The notes beneath the pieces are model-generated. The model saw only the letters and a list, made by a program, of their open reading frames with translations. It did not search any database and was not told the DNA's origin. This document shows, piece by piece, positions 36,060 to 43,009 of a DNA stretch of 43,009 nt. Source of the DNA: Verrucomicrobiota bacterium (lineage in GTDB: Bacteria; Verrucomicrobiota; Verrucomicrobiia; JABWAM01); NCBI GenBank assembly GCA_016198745.1, contig JACQHZ010000087.1:1-43009 (forward strand). The letters are read 5' to 3'. The position numbers and the translations under genes were made by a program. Every line of letters starts with the position of its first letter. Within the stretch, counting starts at the first letter, position 1.

Positions 36060-37031
36060 ATGAAATTCCTTGTCACGGGCGGGACCGGCTTCATCGGCAG
36101 ACGCGTGGTGCGCAACTTGCTTGCCCGCGGCCTCCCCGTGGTCGTTGCCGAAACCGCGGTGGACGGCGAAATTGCCGCGCGCCTGTCCCCACCGGGCGGG
36201 GGATTGCCGGGCGCGGATTTTCTAACCGTTGATGTGTCCGATCAACAAAGCCTCATGTCGGTCTTTCAGAAGCATGCCGATGTGACGCATTGCATTCATC
36301 TGGCCTACCTTCCGAGCGCGGCGGTGGAGGCGGAACCGCAGCGCAGCGCGCAGGTCAACGTCGTCGGCACGATAAACCTGTTCGAGGCGGCGCTCCAATA
36401 CAAGTTGTCGCGCCTGGTGTTTGCCAGCAGCGGAACGGTGTACGGCGCGCATCAAACCGTCTATGGCGACCGCTCCGTGAAGGAAGACGATTATTGCGGT
36501 CCGCAGCATCATTTTTTCACCTACGGGATGATGAAACTCCTCAATGAATTCATGGCGCAAAAGTACGCCCAAAAGCACGGCATCCGTGTCGCTGCGCTGC
36601 GCCCGCCGTTGGTGTTCGGCCACGGGCGCCGAGACGGCGCGATTGCCTGGGCCGAGCAATTTGCCTCGATGCCTGCGATCGGGAAGCAAGTCGTATTGCC
36701 TTTTCCGGAGACGACCCGGGATTCATGGATTTACGTGGACGACTGCGCGGAACAACTGGCGCGATTGTCGCTCAAGCCGCAGATCGGACATTTGGCTTAT
36801 AACAGCGGCGGCGAGAGCGTCATGGCCCGGCAATTGGCCGAGATGGTAAAACACTGGCTGCCGGACGCGCAAATTGCGTTTGACGAAACCAAGCCGCCGA
36901 CGCCGTTGATTGATTGCATGGACGGCAGACGGCTCGAACAAGAGATCGGTTTCAGGCCGCGCCCGTTGATGGACGGCGTTCGCGCGCACATCAACGAAGC
37001 GCGGGCGGCGGCCGGATTGAGACCGGTGTGA
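36060..37031 (+). CDS. NAD-dependent epimerase/dehydratase (extended SDR)
   Basis: 323 residues from the ATG at 36060. The NAD motif is MKFLVTGGTGFIGRR. The catalytic set is VFASSGTVYG (Ser) and YGMMKLLNE (Tyr and Lys in YxxxK). Later parts PPLVFGHGRRDGAIAWAEQ and DSWIYVDDCAEQLARL are standard for nucleotide-sugar or sugar-acid dehydrogenases of this family. Cytoplasmic. Substrate unknown; uronate or nucleotide-sugar conversion would fit the neighbours. The longer frame opening at 35334 is only the open complement of the regulator gene. Confidence 0.87.
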   Translation: MKFLVTGGTGFIGRRVVRNLLARGLPVVVAETAVDGEIAARLSPPGGGLPGADFLTVDVSDQQSLMSVFQKHADVTHCIHLAYLPSAAVEAEPQRSAQVNVVGTINLFEAALQYKLSRLVFASSGTVYGAHQTVYGDRSVKEDDYCGPQHHFFTYGMMKLLNEFMAQKYAQKHGIRVAALRPPLVFGHGRRDGAIAWAEQFASMPAIGKQVVLPFPETTRDSWIYVDDCAEQLARLSLKPQIGHLAYNSGGESVMARQLAEMVKHWLPDAQIAFDETKPPTPLIDCMDGRRLEQEIGFRPRPLMDGVRAHINEARAAAGLRPV

Positions 37032-37058
37032 CGCTTCGCCTGCCTATTTCACAACATT

Positions 37059-37087
37059 TGTAGCCGCGATCGCTGATCGCGGCTACA
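37059..37087. repeat. Perfect palindrome with TGTAGC/GCTACA ends
   Basis: TGTAGCCGCGAT (37059-37070), loop CGCTG and ATCGCGGCTACA (37076-37087). It follows the epimerase stop by 28 bases. No T-tract. The TGTAG/CTACA ends match the element at 3181-3245. Confidence 0.6.
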
Positions 37088-37140
37088 GACTGCGGGGCGC
37101 GTTCGTGGCAACGTGAAATCGGCCGGCTAGTGTTTCATAT

Positions 37141-37202
37141 CTGTTCGTTTTGCGCCAGGCCGGGCAATGCGGTTGACTTTATGTCGTGCGACCGAGCATA
37201 AT
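37141..37202 (+). promoter_or_regulatory. Operator-like 12-mer and sigma70-like promoter before the third pseudopilin gene
   Basis: CTGTTCGTTTTG (37141-37152) repeats the 12-mer at 35974. TTGACT (37173-37178) and CATAAT (37197-37202), 18 bases apart, form a plausible -35/-10 pair. This puts transcription start near 37209 and supports a translation start at 37246 rather than the GTG at 37186. Confidence 0.45.
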
Positions 37203-37245
37203 CGCTACCGTGACGGGTGGAACCACGGAATATGGGCACACTGCA

Positions 37246-38085
37246 ATGATGGGAAGGGCTGAAGAACGGCACAACCATCGTCCCCCGCTATTCCATCATT
37301 CCATCATTCCATCATCCCATGCCTTTACGCTGATCGAACTGCTGGTGGTGGTCGCCATCATCGGCATCCTGGCGGCGCTGTTGCTGCCGGCGCTCAAGAA
37401 TGCGCAGGAAAGCGCGAAAAAGATTCAGTGCCTGAGCAATATGCGCCAGATTTACACGACGCTGGCGCTTTACACGAACGATAATGACGGATGGTTCCCG
37501 ATGTTTGATTGGGTCTGTCTCCAGGCGCCTCTGAACGAGGCAACCTACGCGACCGTCGGCGGATGGATGCCGCAGTATTTTTCAAACCCAAACGAAAAGA
37601 TCCTGAGATGCCCGGCGATGGACAAAGCGATCACCACTCCGCCCTATAGCTGGGCGGGTTATGCGCCGGGGTCCGGCAACTGGTGGACGACCTACCGGTT
37701 CCTGGCGGCCAGGGCGGATAAGGGGCCTTCTGCGTCTGTTTTTTATGGCGTCCAATTGTACAACGGGTCCACGGAAGGCGGCGCCACGCGGGTCACGTGC
37801 CCGAACATCAATTTTCCGGGACAAACCATTTCCGGTTACGGCAGCGGCGGCGAAACGTATGGTCCCCTTTATATTGCGCCGCCGTCAGAACAACCGGCCA
37901 TCTTGGATTGTTTCGATCCATCTGACAGCCGGTGGAGCGCTTATCCAAGCAGCTTTACATATCTCAACAATCATTTTCGATTGAACGGCGGGAATGTCGT
38001 CTTTGTGGATGGCCACGGCCAGTGGCGCCCCGCGTCCAAGGTGCAGGAACGTTTCTTCGTGTGGAACGGCTGGGTTTATTGGTAA
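37246..38085 (+). CDS. Pseudopilin-like protein, third copy, variant C-terminal motif
   Basis: 279 residues from the ATG at 37246, placed downstream of the likely promoter. After a polar leader of about 25 residues with an octanucleotide repeat comes [20 protein letters not shown] (prepilin cleavage after Ala) and [24 protein letters not shown]. The C-terminal motif is [18 protein letters not shown], with 11 instead of 9 residues between His and Asp-Gly. The middle is unlike the other two copies, so it probably recognises something else. The beta-helix gene starts two bases after its stop. Confidence 0.85.
   Translation: MMGRAEERHNHRPPLFHHSIIPSSHAFTLIELLVVVAIIGILAALLLPALKNAQESAKKIQCLSNMRQIYTTLALYTNDNDGWFPMFDWVCLQAPLNEATYATVGGWMPQYFSNPNEKILRCPAMDKAITTPPYSWAGYAPGSGNWWTTYRFLAARADKGPSASVFYGVQLYNGSTEGGATRVTCPNINFPGQTISGYGSGGETYGPLYIAPPSEQPAILDCFDPSDSRWSAYPSSFTYLNNHFRLNGGNVVFVDGHGQWRPASKVQERFFVWNGWVYW
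37290..37321. repeat. Octanucleotide tandem repeat (ATTCCATC)x3 plus a degenerate copy
   Basis: Three exact copies of ATTCCATC (37290-37313), then ATCCCATG. It lies inside the leader of the pseudopilin gene, directly before the codons of the cleavage motif. Gain or loss of one unit would shift the frame relative to the ATG at 37246. Confidence 0.8.
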
Positions 38086-38087
38086 AG

Positions 38088-39047
38088 ATGCAAAATCCTG
38101 CCCGCGACCCTGTTAGCGGCGGCAAAGGCTATGGGCAATCGCCGCTCCATATCGATTACAAAGTCGAGACCCTGGCGAAATTACTTGCCGCCATCGAGCG
38201 GGCAATGCCTGGACAGGTTGTGTATGTGGATGACCGAACCGAGATCAACATGACTGGCGCGCCAGGGGTTGAAATCCCCGTCGGAGTGACCTTGGCGAGC
38301 GGTCGGGGCAAAGCAGATTCCAAGGGCGCCTTGCTCTATAGCGATGAAATTGACACCTCCCCCCTGTTCTTGACCGGCGGTGGGAAGGCGCGCGTCACCG
38401 GCCTGCGTTTGCGCGGGCCAGACCCGGAACGCAGGACGGAGCAGATGGGACGGCTCCATGCGGAAGGGCGGTACTTCAGCCTTCCCAATTCCGACGGCAT
38501 CCAATCCGCGCATCCCTGCCTGGAAGTGGATAACTGCGAAATGTGGGGTTGGAGTCATGCGGCCATTGACCTCAAGCGCGGCGCCGCACAGGCGCACATT
38601 CACCACAACGATATCCACCACAACCAGCGTTGGGGCTTGGGCTATGGAGTTTGTCTTGACCAGGCTGATGCCCTGATCGAAGCCAATCGGTTTGACTGGT
38701 GCCGTCACTCCATTGCCGGCACGGGAGCGCCTGGCACGAGTTATGAAGCGCGTTATAACCTTGTCCTTGAGAATGCAAACAGCCATAGCTTTGACATGCA
38801 CGGCGGCGCGGACCGAAAAGATGGAACCGATCTTGCCGGCGATTGGATGAATATTCACCACAACACCTTCCGAGCCACAACGGTCTGCGCAATCGTTATT
38901 CGAGGGCGGCCCGCGCATGGGGCCGCGATCCATCACAACTGGTTTCTTCATCACGCCCTTGAGCAATCGGCGCAGCAAATCAACGCCGTGGGCAATATGC
39001 GCGTCTATCAGAATCTGTTTGGACCGGACCGGACTTTGAAAGCGTGA
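38088..39047 (+). CDS. Right-handed parallel beta-helix protein (pectate-lyase-like fold)
   Basis: 319 residues. KVETLAKLLAAIERAMPGQVVYVDDRTEINMTG is the usual start of pectin-lyase-like helices, followed by coils such as GGKARVTGLRLRGPDP, LEVDNCEMWGWSHAAIDLKRG, IHHNDIHHNQRWGLGYGVCL, ANRFDWCRHSIAGTG and MNIHHNTFRATT. Many His-His-Asn turns occur. Members act on pectin or related acidic glycans or bind them; the catalytic set cannot be assigned. No signal peptide is visible at this start, odd beside an exported pseudopilin two bases upstream. Translation is likely coupled. Confidence 0.78.
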   Translation: MQNPARDPVSGGKGYGQSPLHIDYKVETLAKLLAAIERAMPGQVVYVDDRTEINMTGAPGVEIPVGVTLASGRGKADSKGALLYSDEIDTSPLFLTGGGKARVTGLRLRGPDPERRTEQMGRLHAEGRYFSLPNSDGIQSAHPCLEVDNCEMWGWSHAAIDLKRGAAQAHIHHNDIHHNQRWGLGYGVCLDQADALIEANRFDWCRHSIAGTGAPGTSYEARYNLVLENANSHSFDMHGGADRKDGTDLAGDWMNIHHNTFRATTVCAIVIRGRPAHGAAIHHNWFLHHALEQSAQQINAVGNMRVYQNLFGPDRTLKA

Positions 39048-39157
39048 AGAATGTTGACTCCCAGATCAACGTATGCCAAAGTGCCGCCATGTTGAATTCG
39101 GCAGGGAAGGAGACCTTAAAGAATGGTCGTGTGGAATTCATCTTTGAGAAGAAAGCC

Positions 39158-39862
39158 ATGATTCACCGTCTTTTCGCTTGTTTGGCCGCCATGTTTCTTT
39201 GGACTGCCGTCGCGCCTTTGCTTTACGCTGGCAAGAACAAGGAGAAATCCGACGCTGGCATGGACAAGGGAAAACTCGAAACAGCGTTTGAAATGGCCGT
39301 TCTGGACGGAACCGATGGCGCCGCTTTGGCCGTGATCAAGCGGGGCATGAAGATCAATGCCGAGATGGAAAGCAGCCATTTGTCCCCTTTGATGCTGGTC
39401 GCGCGCGCGAATCGGATAAAACTCGCCGAGGCTTTGCTCGCGCAGGGCGCCGACGTGAACTTCAAAACGAGTCAGGGTGAAACCGCCCTGATGTCGGCGG
39501 CGGAATGCGCCAGCCTGGACCTGATACGGCTCCTGCTCCAGAAAGGGGCGGAGGTCAACGCAAAGACAAAGAGCGGCAGCACATCCCTTCTGGTCGCCGT
39601 CAAGTACGCCAGAAAGACCGCGGCGAAAGTCCTCGTTGAGTCGCGCGCGGAAGTGAATGTGGCGGAAATGGACGGCATCACTCCGCTCATGATGACCGTG
39701 ATTGATGCTTCGGCATCGAATGACCTGGAGCTGCTCAAGCTTCTCCTGGAAAAGGGCGCAGAGGTGAACGGAAAGGATGCCGCGGGTCGCACGCCGCTTC
39801 AATGCGTCGTGAATAAAAACCAGGAGGTGATCCGGTTGTTGAAGGACGCCGGTGCCCGATAG
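39158..39862 (+). CDS. Exported ankyrin-repeat protein
   Basis: 234 residues from MIHRLFACLAAMFLWTAV (signal peptide, GAGAAG upstream); the frame opening at 39044 overlaps the beta-helix gene. About five ankyrin repeats follow: LSPLMLVARANRIKLAEALLAQGADVN, ETALMSAAECASLDLIRLLLQKGAEVN, STSLLVAVKYARKTAAKVLVESRAEVN, ITPLMMTVIDAS...LLKLLLEKGAEVN and RTPLQCVVN. They form a protein-binding solenoid in the periplasm; the partner is unknown. It converges on the gene at 39884. Confidence 0.83.
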   Translation: MIHRLFACLAAMFLWTAVAPLLYAGKNKEKSDAGMDKGKLETAFEMAVLDGTDGAALAVIKRGMKINAEMESSHLSPLMLVARANRIKLAEALLAQGADVNFKTSQGETALMSAAECASLDLIRLLLQKGAEVNAKTKSGSTSLLVAVKYARKTAAKVLVESRAEVNVAEMDGITPLMMTVIDASASNDLELLKLLLEKGAEVNGKDAAGRTPLQCVVNKNQEVIRLLKDAGAR

Positions 39863-39883
39863 AAAGTTGTTTTGGGGTCTTGG

Positions 39884-41107
39884 TTAGCGCGATTGCAGGG
39901 CCTTTCCCAGCCGCTCAATCTCGGCCGCGAGCGATGGGTTTTTCAGGTCCTTGGTGAAAATCCCAACGTAGCGCACCGGCCAGGCGACGCCGACATCCAC
40001 CAGTTCCTTGAAGTTCCCGTTGCGACCGGGCATGAGGGTTTCGAAGCCGATGGGATTGGCGCGTCTGGCATCCAACATGACCTTCAGACGATCATTGCGT
40101 TCCACTTGTTCGAGACGGCGCGTGGGCGTGTCGAGCCGTCTTTCCCTGTAACCGGTGATCCCGCCGCTGCCGTGCAGGCCGTCGCTCTGCAGGCGCAGGC
40201 GCGGCCCCACGATGCGGATGGTCTCCCATTCCAGCTCGTTGTCCAGCCGTTTGATGGCCGCCGCTTCTTTGGCGTTGGCAACCGCGGCGTCAATCTCGTC
40301 AGCCGGGATGTCAACCACTTCACTCAAGTCTTTGAACAACGCCTTGCGTGGAAAAGCCTTGGCAAAAGTCCTGACGTTCCAAAGGAAAGCCGCTTTGTAT
40401 TTCGCGGCAGTGAAACCGAGCTTGGCGATGGCTTCGGTCAATCGTTGTTGGTCGCGGATGTAAAACATCTCGTAGGCGTGCAGGGTGATGGCCACCCGAT
40501 GCACCTGCGGATTGACGTCGTAACGCCGTCCGAATGCCTGGACGAATGCGCCCCAGCGTTCCTGGTAAGCGGGCGCCCAGACGGCGGGGACGGTTTTCAC
40601 CTTCGTGGTCTTGTGCAAATACTCGATCCACTCGAAACCGCCCTTGGTCCACACCCAATCCGGCGTGAAATGCTTGTCCAGTCCGCCCACGACACGGATC
40701 ACGACCGGCTTGTGGTATTTCGCCGCAATGCGGATGGTCTCGTCCACCAACCGCCAGTCATAAGCGGGATTGGCCGGATCAATGAGCGCATGGGTGGGAT
40801 GAGACGCTGGATCAGATGGATTGAGCCGGCTCCAGAGCGCGTTCAAACCGACCATGCGGACCCAGGGGTGCGCCGCTTGCAAGACATCGGTTTTTTGTTC
40901 GTCGGTTCCCGTCAGCAGCACGTCCTCCTCATCGGGGTTTCCCCAGGAGATGCTGTAAATGCCGTGTTCAGCGGAATCGCCGGCATCCGCGCTCGTCTCC
41001 AACTTGGTTCCCGCGCACACGCTGAAGGGCGACAGGACAAACAGGACCGCGCACACGCCGGCGAGTGCTCGGCCTCTGTGCGCATAAAAAACTCCAGCCA
41101 GTGGCAT
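39884..41107 (-). CDS. Exported TIM-barrel glycoside-hydrolase-like protein
   Basis: 407 residues from MPLAGVFYAHRG (41107), which is followed by a hydrophobic signal segment (ALAGVCAVLFVLSPFSVCAG). The mature part has WVRMVGLNALWSRLNPSD, YDWRLVDETIRIAAKYHKPVVIRVVGGLDKHFTPDW and ERWGAFVQAFGRRYDVNPQVHRVAITLHA, which resemble the strands of GH42/GH5-like barrels. No catalytic glutamates can be assigned. The start lies 5 bases after the stop of the HEAT-repeat gene, so the two form an operon. It shares layout with the divergent protein at 41909. Confidence 0.65.
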   Translation of the reverse strand: MPLAGVFYAHRGRALAGVCAVLFVLSPFSVCAGTKLETSADAGDSAEHGIYSISWGNPDEEDVLLTGTDEQKTDVLQAAHPWVRMVGLNALWSRLNPSDPASHPTHALIDPANPAYDWRLVDETIRIAAKYHKPVVIRVVGGLDKHFTPDWVWTKGGFEWIEYLHKTTKVKTVPAVWAPAYQERWGAFVQAFGRRYDVNPQVHRVAITLHAYEMFYIRDQQRLTEAIAKLGFTAAKYKAAFLWNVRTFAKAFPRKALFKDLSEVVDIPADEIDAAVANAKEAAAIKRLDNELEWETIRIVGPRLRLQSDGLHGSGGITGYRERRLDTPTRRLEQVERNDRLKVMLDARRANPIGFETLMPGRNGNFKELVDVGVAWPVRYVGIFTKDLKNPSLAAEIERLGKALQSR

Positions 41108-41112
41108 GGGAC

Positions 41113-41748
41113 CTACTTGGCGCGTTTTTTCCCTTTTTGGGGAGCAGCGTTTTTGAGAGCGCCGATGGCTTTTGTGATCTGCAACTGGGCGCTGTTGTCC
41201 TCCTCGTTTTTCAAGGCCTCGTTGAGCGCCGGCAACGCGGCGGCATCTCCAATTTTCTCCAGCGCCGTGGCGACATCCTGGCGCAACATGGCCTCCTTGT
41301 CCTTGAGCAACGGCAGCAGCGGGGAGACCGCGGACGAATCCTTGAGGGGCCCCAGGAGCCTGACGGCAAGATAACGAGCGTTTTGATTGTTGCATCCAAG
41401 CAGTTCGATCAATTTGGGAACCGCGGTTTGGTCGGCGGTATTTTCCAGGAGCCTGAAAGCTGCGCGTTGGGCGGTGGCATTCTCATCCCGGAGCGCCTCA
41501 ATCAAGGCGGGCATCACCGCGGCCTTGTCAATTCCGCGCAACGCCGTCATGGCGACATTCCGGAGGATGTCGTTCTCGGCGTGCAACGCCTTGATCAGGT
41601 GCGGAATCGCCGCGGCGCCTGCCTTGACGAGTTCGTCTGCCTTTTTTTCAGCAATCAGTTTCTCGAACTGGGCCGCCTCATCGCCGGCGGAAGCGGTCAA
41701 GAGCAGCGCCCCGAACATCATTGCGGCCATCAGGGGGATGGATTTCAT
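41113..41748 (-). CDS. Exported HEAT-repeat protein
   Basis: 211 residues from MKSIPLMAAMMFGALLLTASAG (signal peptide). AAAAGGA stands just before the ATG at 41748, so I reject the longer 41883 start. Repeats of about 30 residues follow: AAIPHLIKALHAENDILRNVAMTALRGI, AVMPALIEALRDENATAQRAAFRLLENT, AVPKLIELLGCNNQNARYLAVRLLG, AVSPLLPLLKDKEAMLRQDVATALEKIG and ALPALNEALKNEEDNS. It ends in a basic tail. It is probably a periplasmic scaffold made with the hydrolase-like protein downstream. Confidence 0.83.
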   Translation of the reverse strand: MKSIPLMAAMMFGALLLTASAGDEAAQFEKLIAEKKADELVKAGAAAIPHLIKALHAENDILRNVAMTALRGIDKAAVMPALIEALRDENATAQRAAFRLLENTADQTAVPKLIELLGCNNQNARYLAVRLLGPLKDSSAVSPLLPLLKDKEAMLRQDVATALEKIGDAAALPALNEALKNEEDNSAQLQITKAIGALKNAAPQKGKKRAK

Positions 41749-41908
41749 TGGGTCCTTTTGAACTGGGGTTGGCGACGGAAAAGGTAAACCCGTTCGCTCA
41801 CCGGCGCAAGGCGCATCTTGGGCTGGTGATCGAATCTGTGGCTCGGACATCTCGATCTTGACGCCCGTTTCCCGCGATGCCAAACTGACGCGGTTTCAAG
41901 TTGCATCC

Positions 41909-42949
41909 ATGACCACGGGCGCCTGCATTGTATTCCTCTTGGGCTTCGCCTCCGCCCTGTGCGCGCAACCCAACGGCATCCCCAAGGGTGTGTATGTCCT
42001 GATACCAACCGAGGAAAAGGCGGATGCGCGGATTCTCAGGCATCCCCATGTCGCCGGTCTCCAGATTCGCGCCCGGTGGTCAACGATTGAACCTTCCAAC
42101 AATGCGTTTGATTGGAATTACTTTGATGATCTGATTGCGAAAGCCAGGGCGAACAACAAGAAAATTTCGATCGCCATCGCGCGAGGACTTGCCGGCAAGG
42201 GACTGCCCGCCTGGCTGTCAACCGCGATGTTTACCGGCACCAATGGAACCAAGGGGCCGGTGCCGTGGGATCCGGTTTATCAAAAGGAATGGAACGAGTT
42301 GTGGGTGGCGCTCGCGCGCCGCTATGAAAGCGAACCGGTCGTTTCCATGCACCACATTGGCGGGATTTACTCCTGGGACACCGCCGACTGGGATCTTTGC
42401 GATGCAACCCTGGCGGACCGGAAAAAATGGCTGGCGACAGGATATCAGATCGAGAAAATCCAGGCGTTTGCGCTGCGTTTCTTTGAGGCGTTAAGCAAGG
42501 AAACCCGGAAGCCGCTGATCCTCCCCATTGCGGGAACCATGAACAACCAGGGCGAGGTCAATACGGACATCGCAACCGATGATTTCATCATCAAACCGCT
42601 TTTTGAACGATATGGCCCGAAAGGGACCGGCCAGTTCTGCATCATGCGCACCACCTTCCAGGAAACCACCCCGGACCCGCTTGGAATCTGGAATCGTTCA
42701 CCCTTGGGCGGCCAGTACGGGACGCTTTACAAATGGAAGCCGTACACCGCCGGCCAACGCGAAGGAAAGGACCCGTTCACCCTGGATGGATTACGCAAGA
42801 TGCTGGATATTTCTTTGCACTACGAAATCCGGTTCATGGAGTTGGGCGTCCAGCAGATTCTCATGCCCGGCATCGAGGGAGACCTTTCCCGATATGACCA
42901 GTCCCTCGGAGTTCCCGGTTCGCATGGCATTCATCCATCCAAGCCGTGA
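41909..42949 (+). CDS. Exported TIM-barrel glycoside-hydrolase-like protein
   Basis: 346 residues from MTTGACIVFLLGFASALCAQ (signal peptide; 41858 is an unlikely longer start). GVYVLIPTEEKADARIL, LQIRARWSTIEPSNNAFDWNYFDDLIAKARANNKKISIAIARG, LPAWLSTAMF and EWNELWVALARRYESEPVVSMHHIGG give the pattern of beta-galactosidase/GH5-like barrels. Candidate acids cannot be fixed. It is divergent from the HEAT/hydrolase operon and similar in layout to the protein at 39884. The 160-base gap between them should hold both promoters. Confidence 0.65.
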   Translation: MTTGACIVFLLGFASALCAQPNGIPKGVYVLIPTEEKADARILRHPHVAGLQIRARWSTIEPSNNAFDWNYFDDLIAKARANNKKISIAIARGLAGKGLPAWLSTAMFTGTNGTKGPVPWDPVYQKEWNELWVALARRYESEPVVSMHHIGGIYSWDTADWDLCDATLADRKKWLATGYQIEKIQAFALRFFEALSKETRKPLILPIAGTMNNQGEVNTDIATDDFIIKPLFERYGPKGTGQFCIMRTTFQETTPDPLGIWNRSPLGGQYGTLYKWKPYTAGQREGKDPFTLDGLRKMLDISLHYEIRFMELGVQQILMPGIEGDLSRYDQSLGVPGSHGIHPSKP

Positions 42950-42971
42950 AGGAAAGGTTGTAAATGGAAAT

Positions 42972-43009
42972 TGGGCCCTGTAGGATTCGAACCTACGACC
43001 AAGGGATTA
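42972..43009 (-). tRNA. tRNA, 3' part, cut by the window edge (anticodon ends in U)
   Basis: On the minus strand the end reads AATCCCTTGGTC, then the T arm GTAGG-TTCGAAT-CCTAC, then AGGGCCC plus discriminator A. TGGTC fits variable-loop positions 44-48, and the base at the window edge would be position 36, U. That leaves codons starting with A (Ile, Met, Thr, Asn, Lys, Ser or Arg). The GGGCCC acceptor and A37/A38 fit tRNA-Lys or tRNA-Asn best. The 5' half lies outside the window. Confidence 0.85.

Noticed and set aside
39872-41374. 500-codon plus-strand open frame opposite the barrel and HEAT genes
   Set aside because: The opposite strand encodes a signal peptide and recognisable repeats; this frame shows none.

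Overview
The window looks like a chromosomal segment of a carbohydrate-degrading bacterium of the Planctomycetes-Verrucomicrobia-Lentisphaerae group, most likely Verrucomicrobiota or a close relative. This is inferred from gene content, not from a marker gene. The clues are three pseudopilin-like proteins ending near an H-X9-DG motif, GntR-headed regulators with LacI-type sensor domains, a sulfatase, large exported lyases with LamG domains, a DUF4838 protein and a fused SecDF. The sequence is GC-rich by eye, and long antisense open frames are common shadows.

Layout: 1-3150 holds a truncated sulfatase coupled to a DHDPS-like aldolase, then a small exported protein coupled to an outer-membrane barrel. 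3285-6324 holds a divergent pair, a GT-C-like membrane protein and a membrane-bound class III nucleotide cyclase. 6322-18397 is an accessory sugar-degradation region containing two related cassettes of regulator, pseudopilin and very large RIFT-barrel/LamG lyase. The first cassette is decayed: its regulator is reduced to a 3' relic, and its lyase has an in-frame deletion and a frameshift. The second has an intact regulator and lyase, but its accompanying aspartoacylase-like and beta-propeller hydrolase genes are broken. 18693-29188 is mostly conserved: a TIM-barrel isomerase, tgt-yajC-secDF, a large exported protein, sppA and proC. 29259-29402 is an IS21 istA relic. 29699-33915 (minus strand) is an operon for a split transketolase and a DUF4838 protein. 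34069-39047 holds a truncated glycosidase, a second GntR/LacI-like regulator, an NAD-dependent epimerase, and a third pseudopilin followed 2 nt later by a beta-helix protein. The rest holds an ankyrin protein, a HEAT-repeat protein, two exported TIM-barrel hydrolase-like proteins facing away from each other, and the 3' part of a tRNA at the right edge.

The recurring theme is one pseudopilin next to one carbohydrate-active protein, often with a dedicated GntR/LacI regulator. I read this as a modular cassette that is duplicated and lost, and it is the best candidate for an undescribed system here. Broken genes cluster in the accessory parts, while housekeeping genes are intact. Short palindromic elements lie between genes and inside two lyase reading frames. 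Short tandem repeats with unit lengths not divisible by three sit at the 5' ends of secDF and of one pseudopilin gene.
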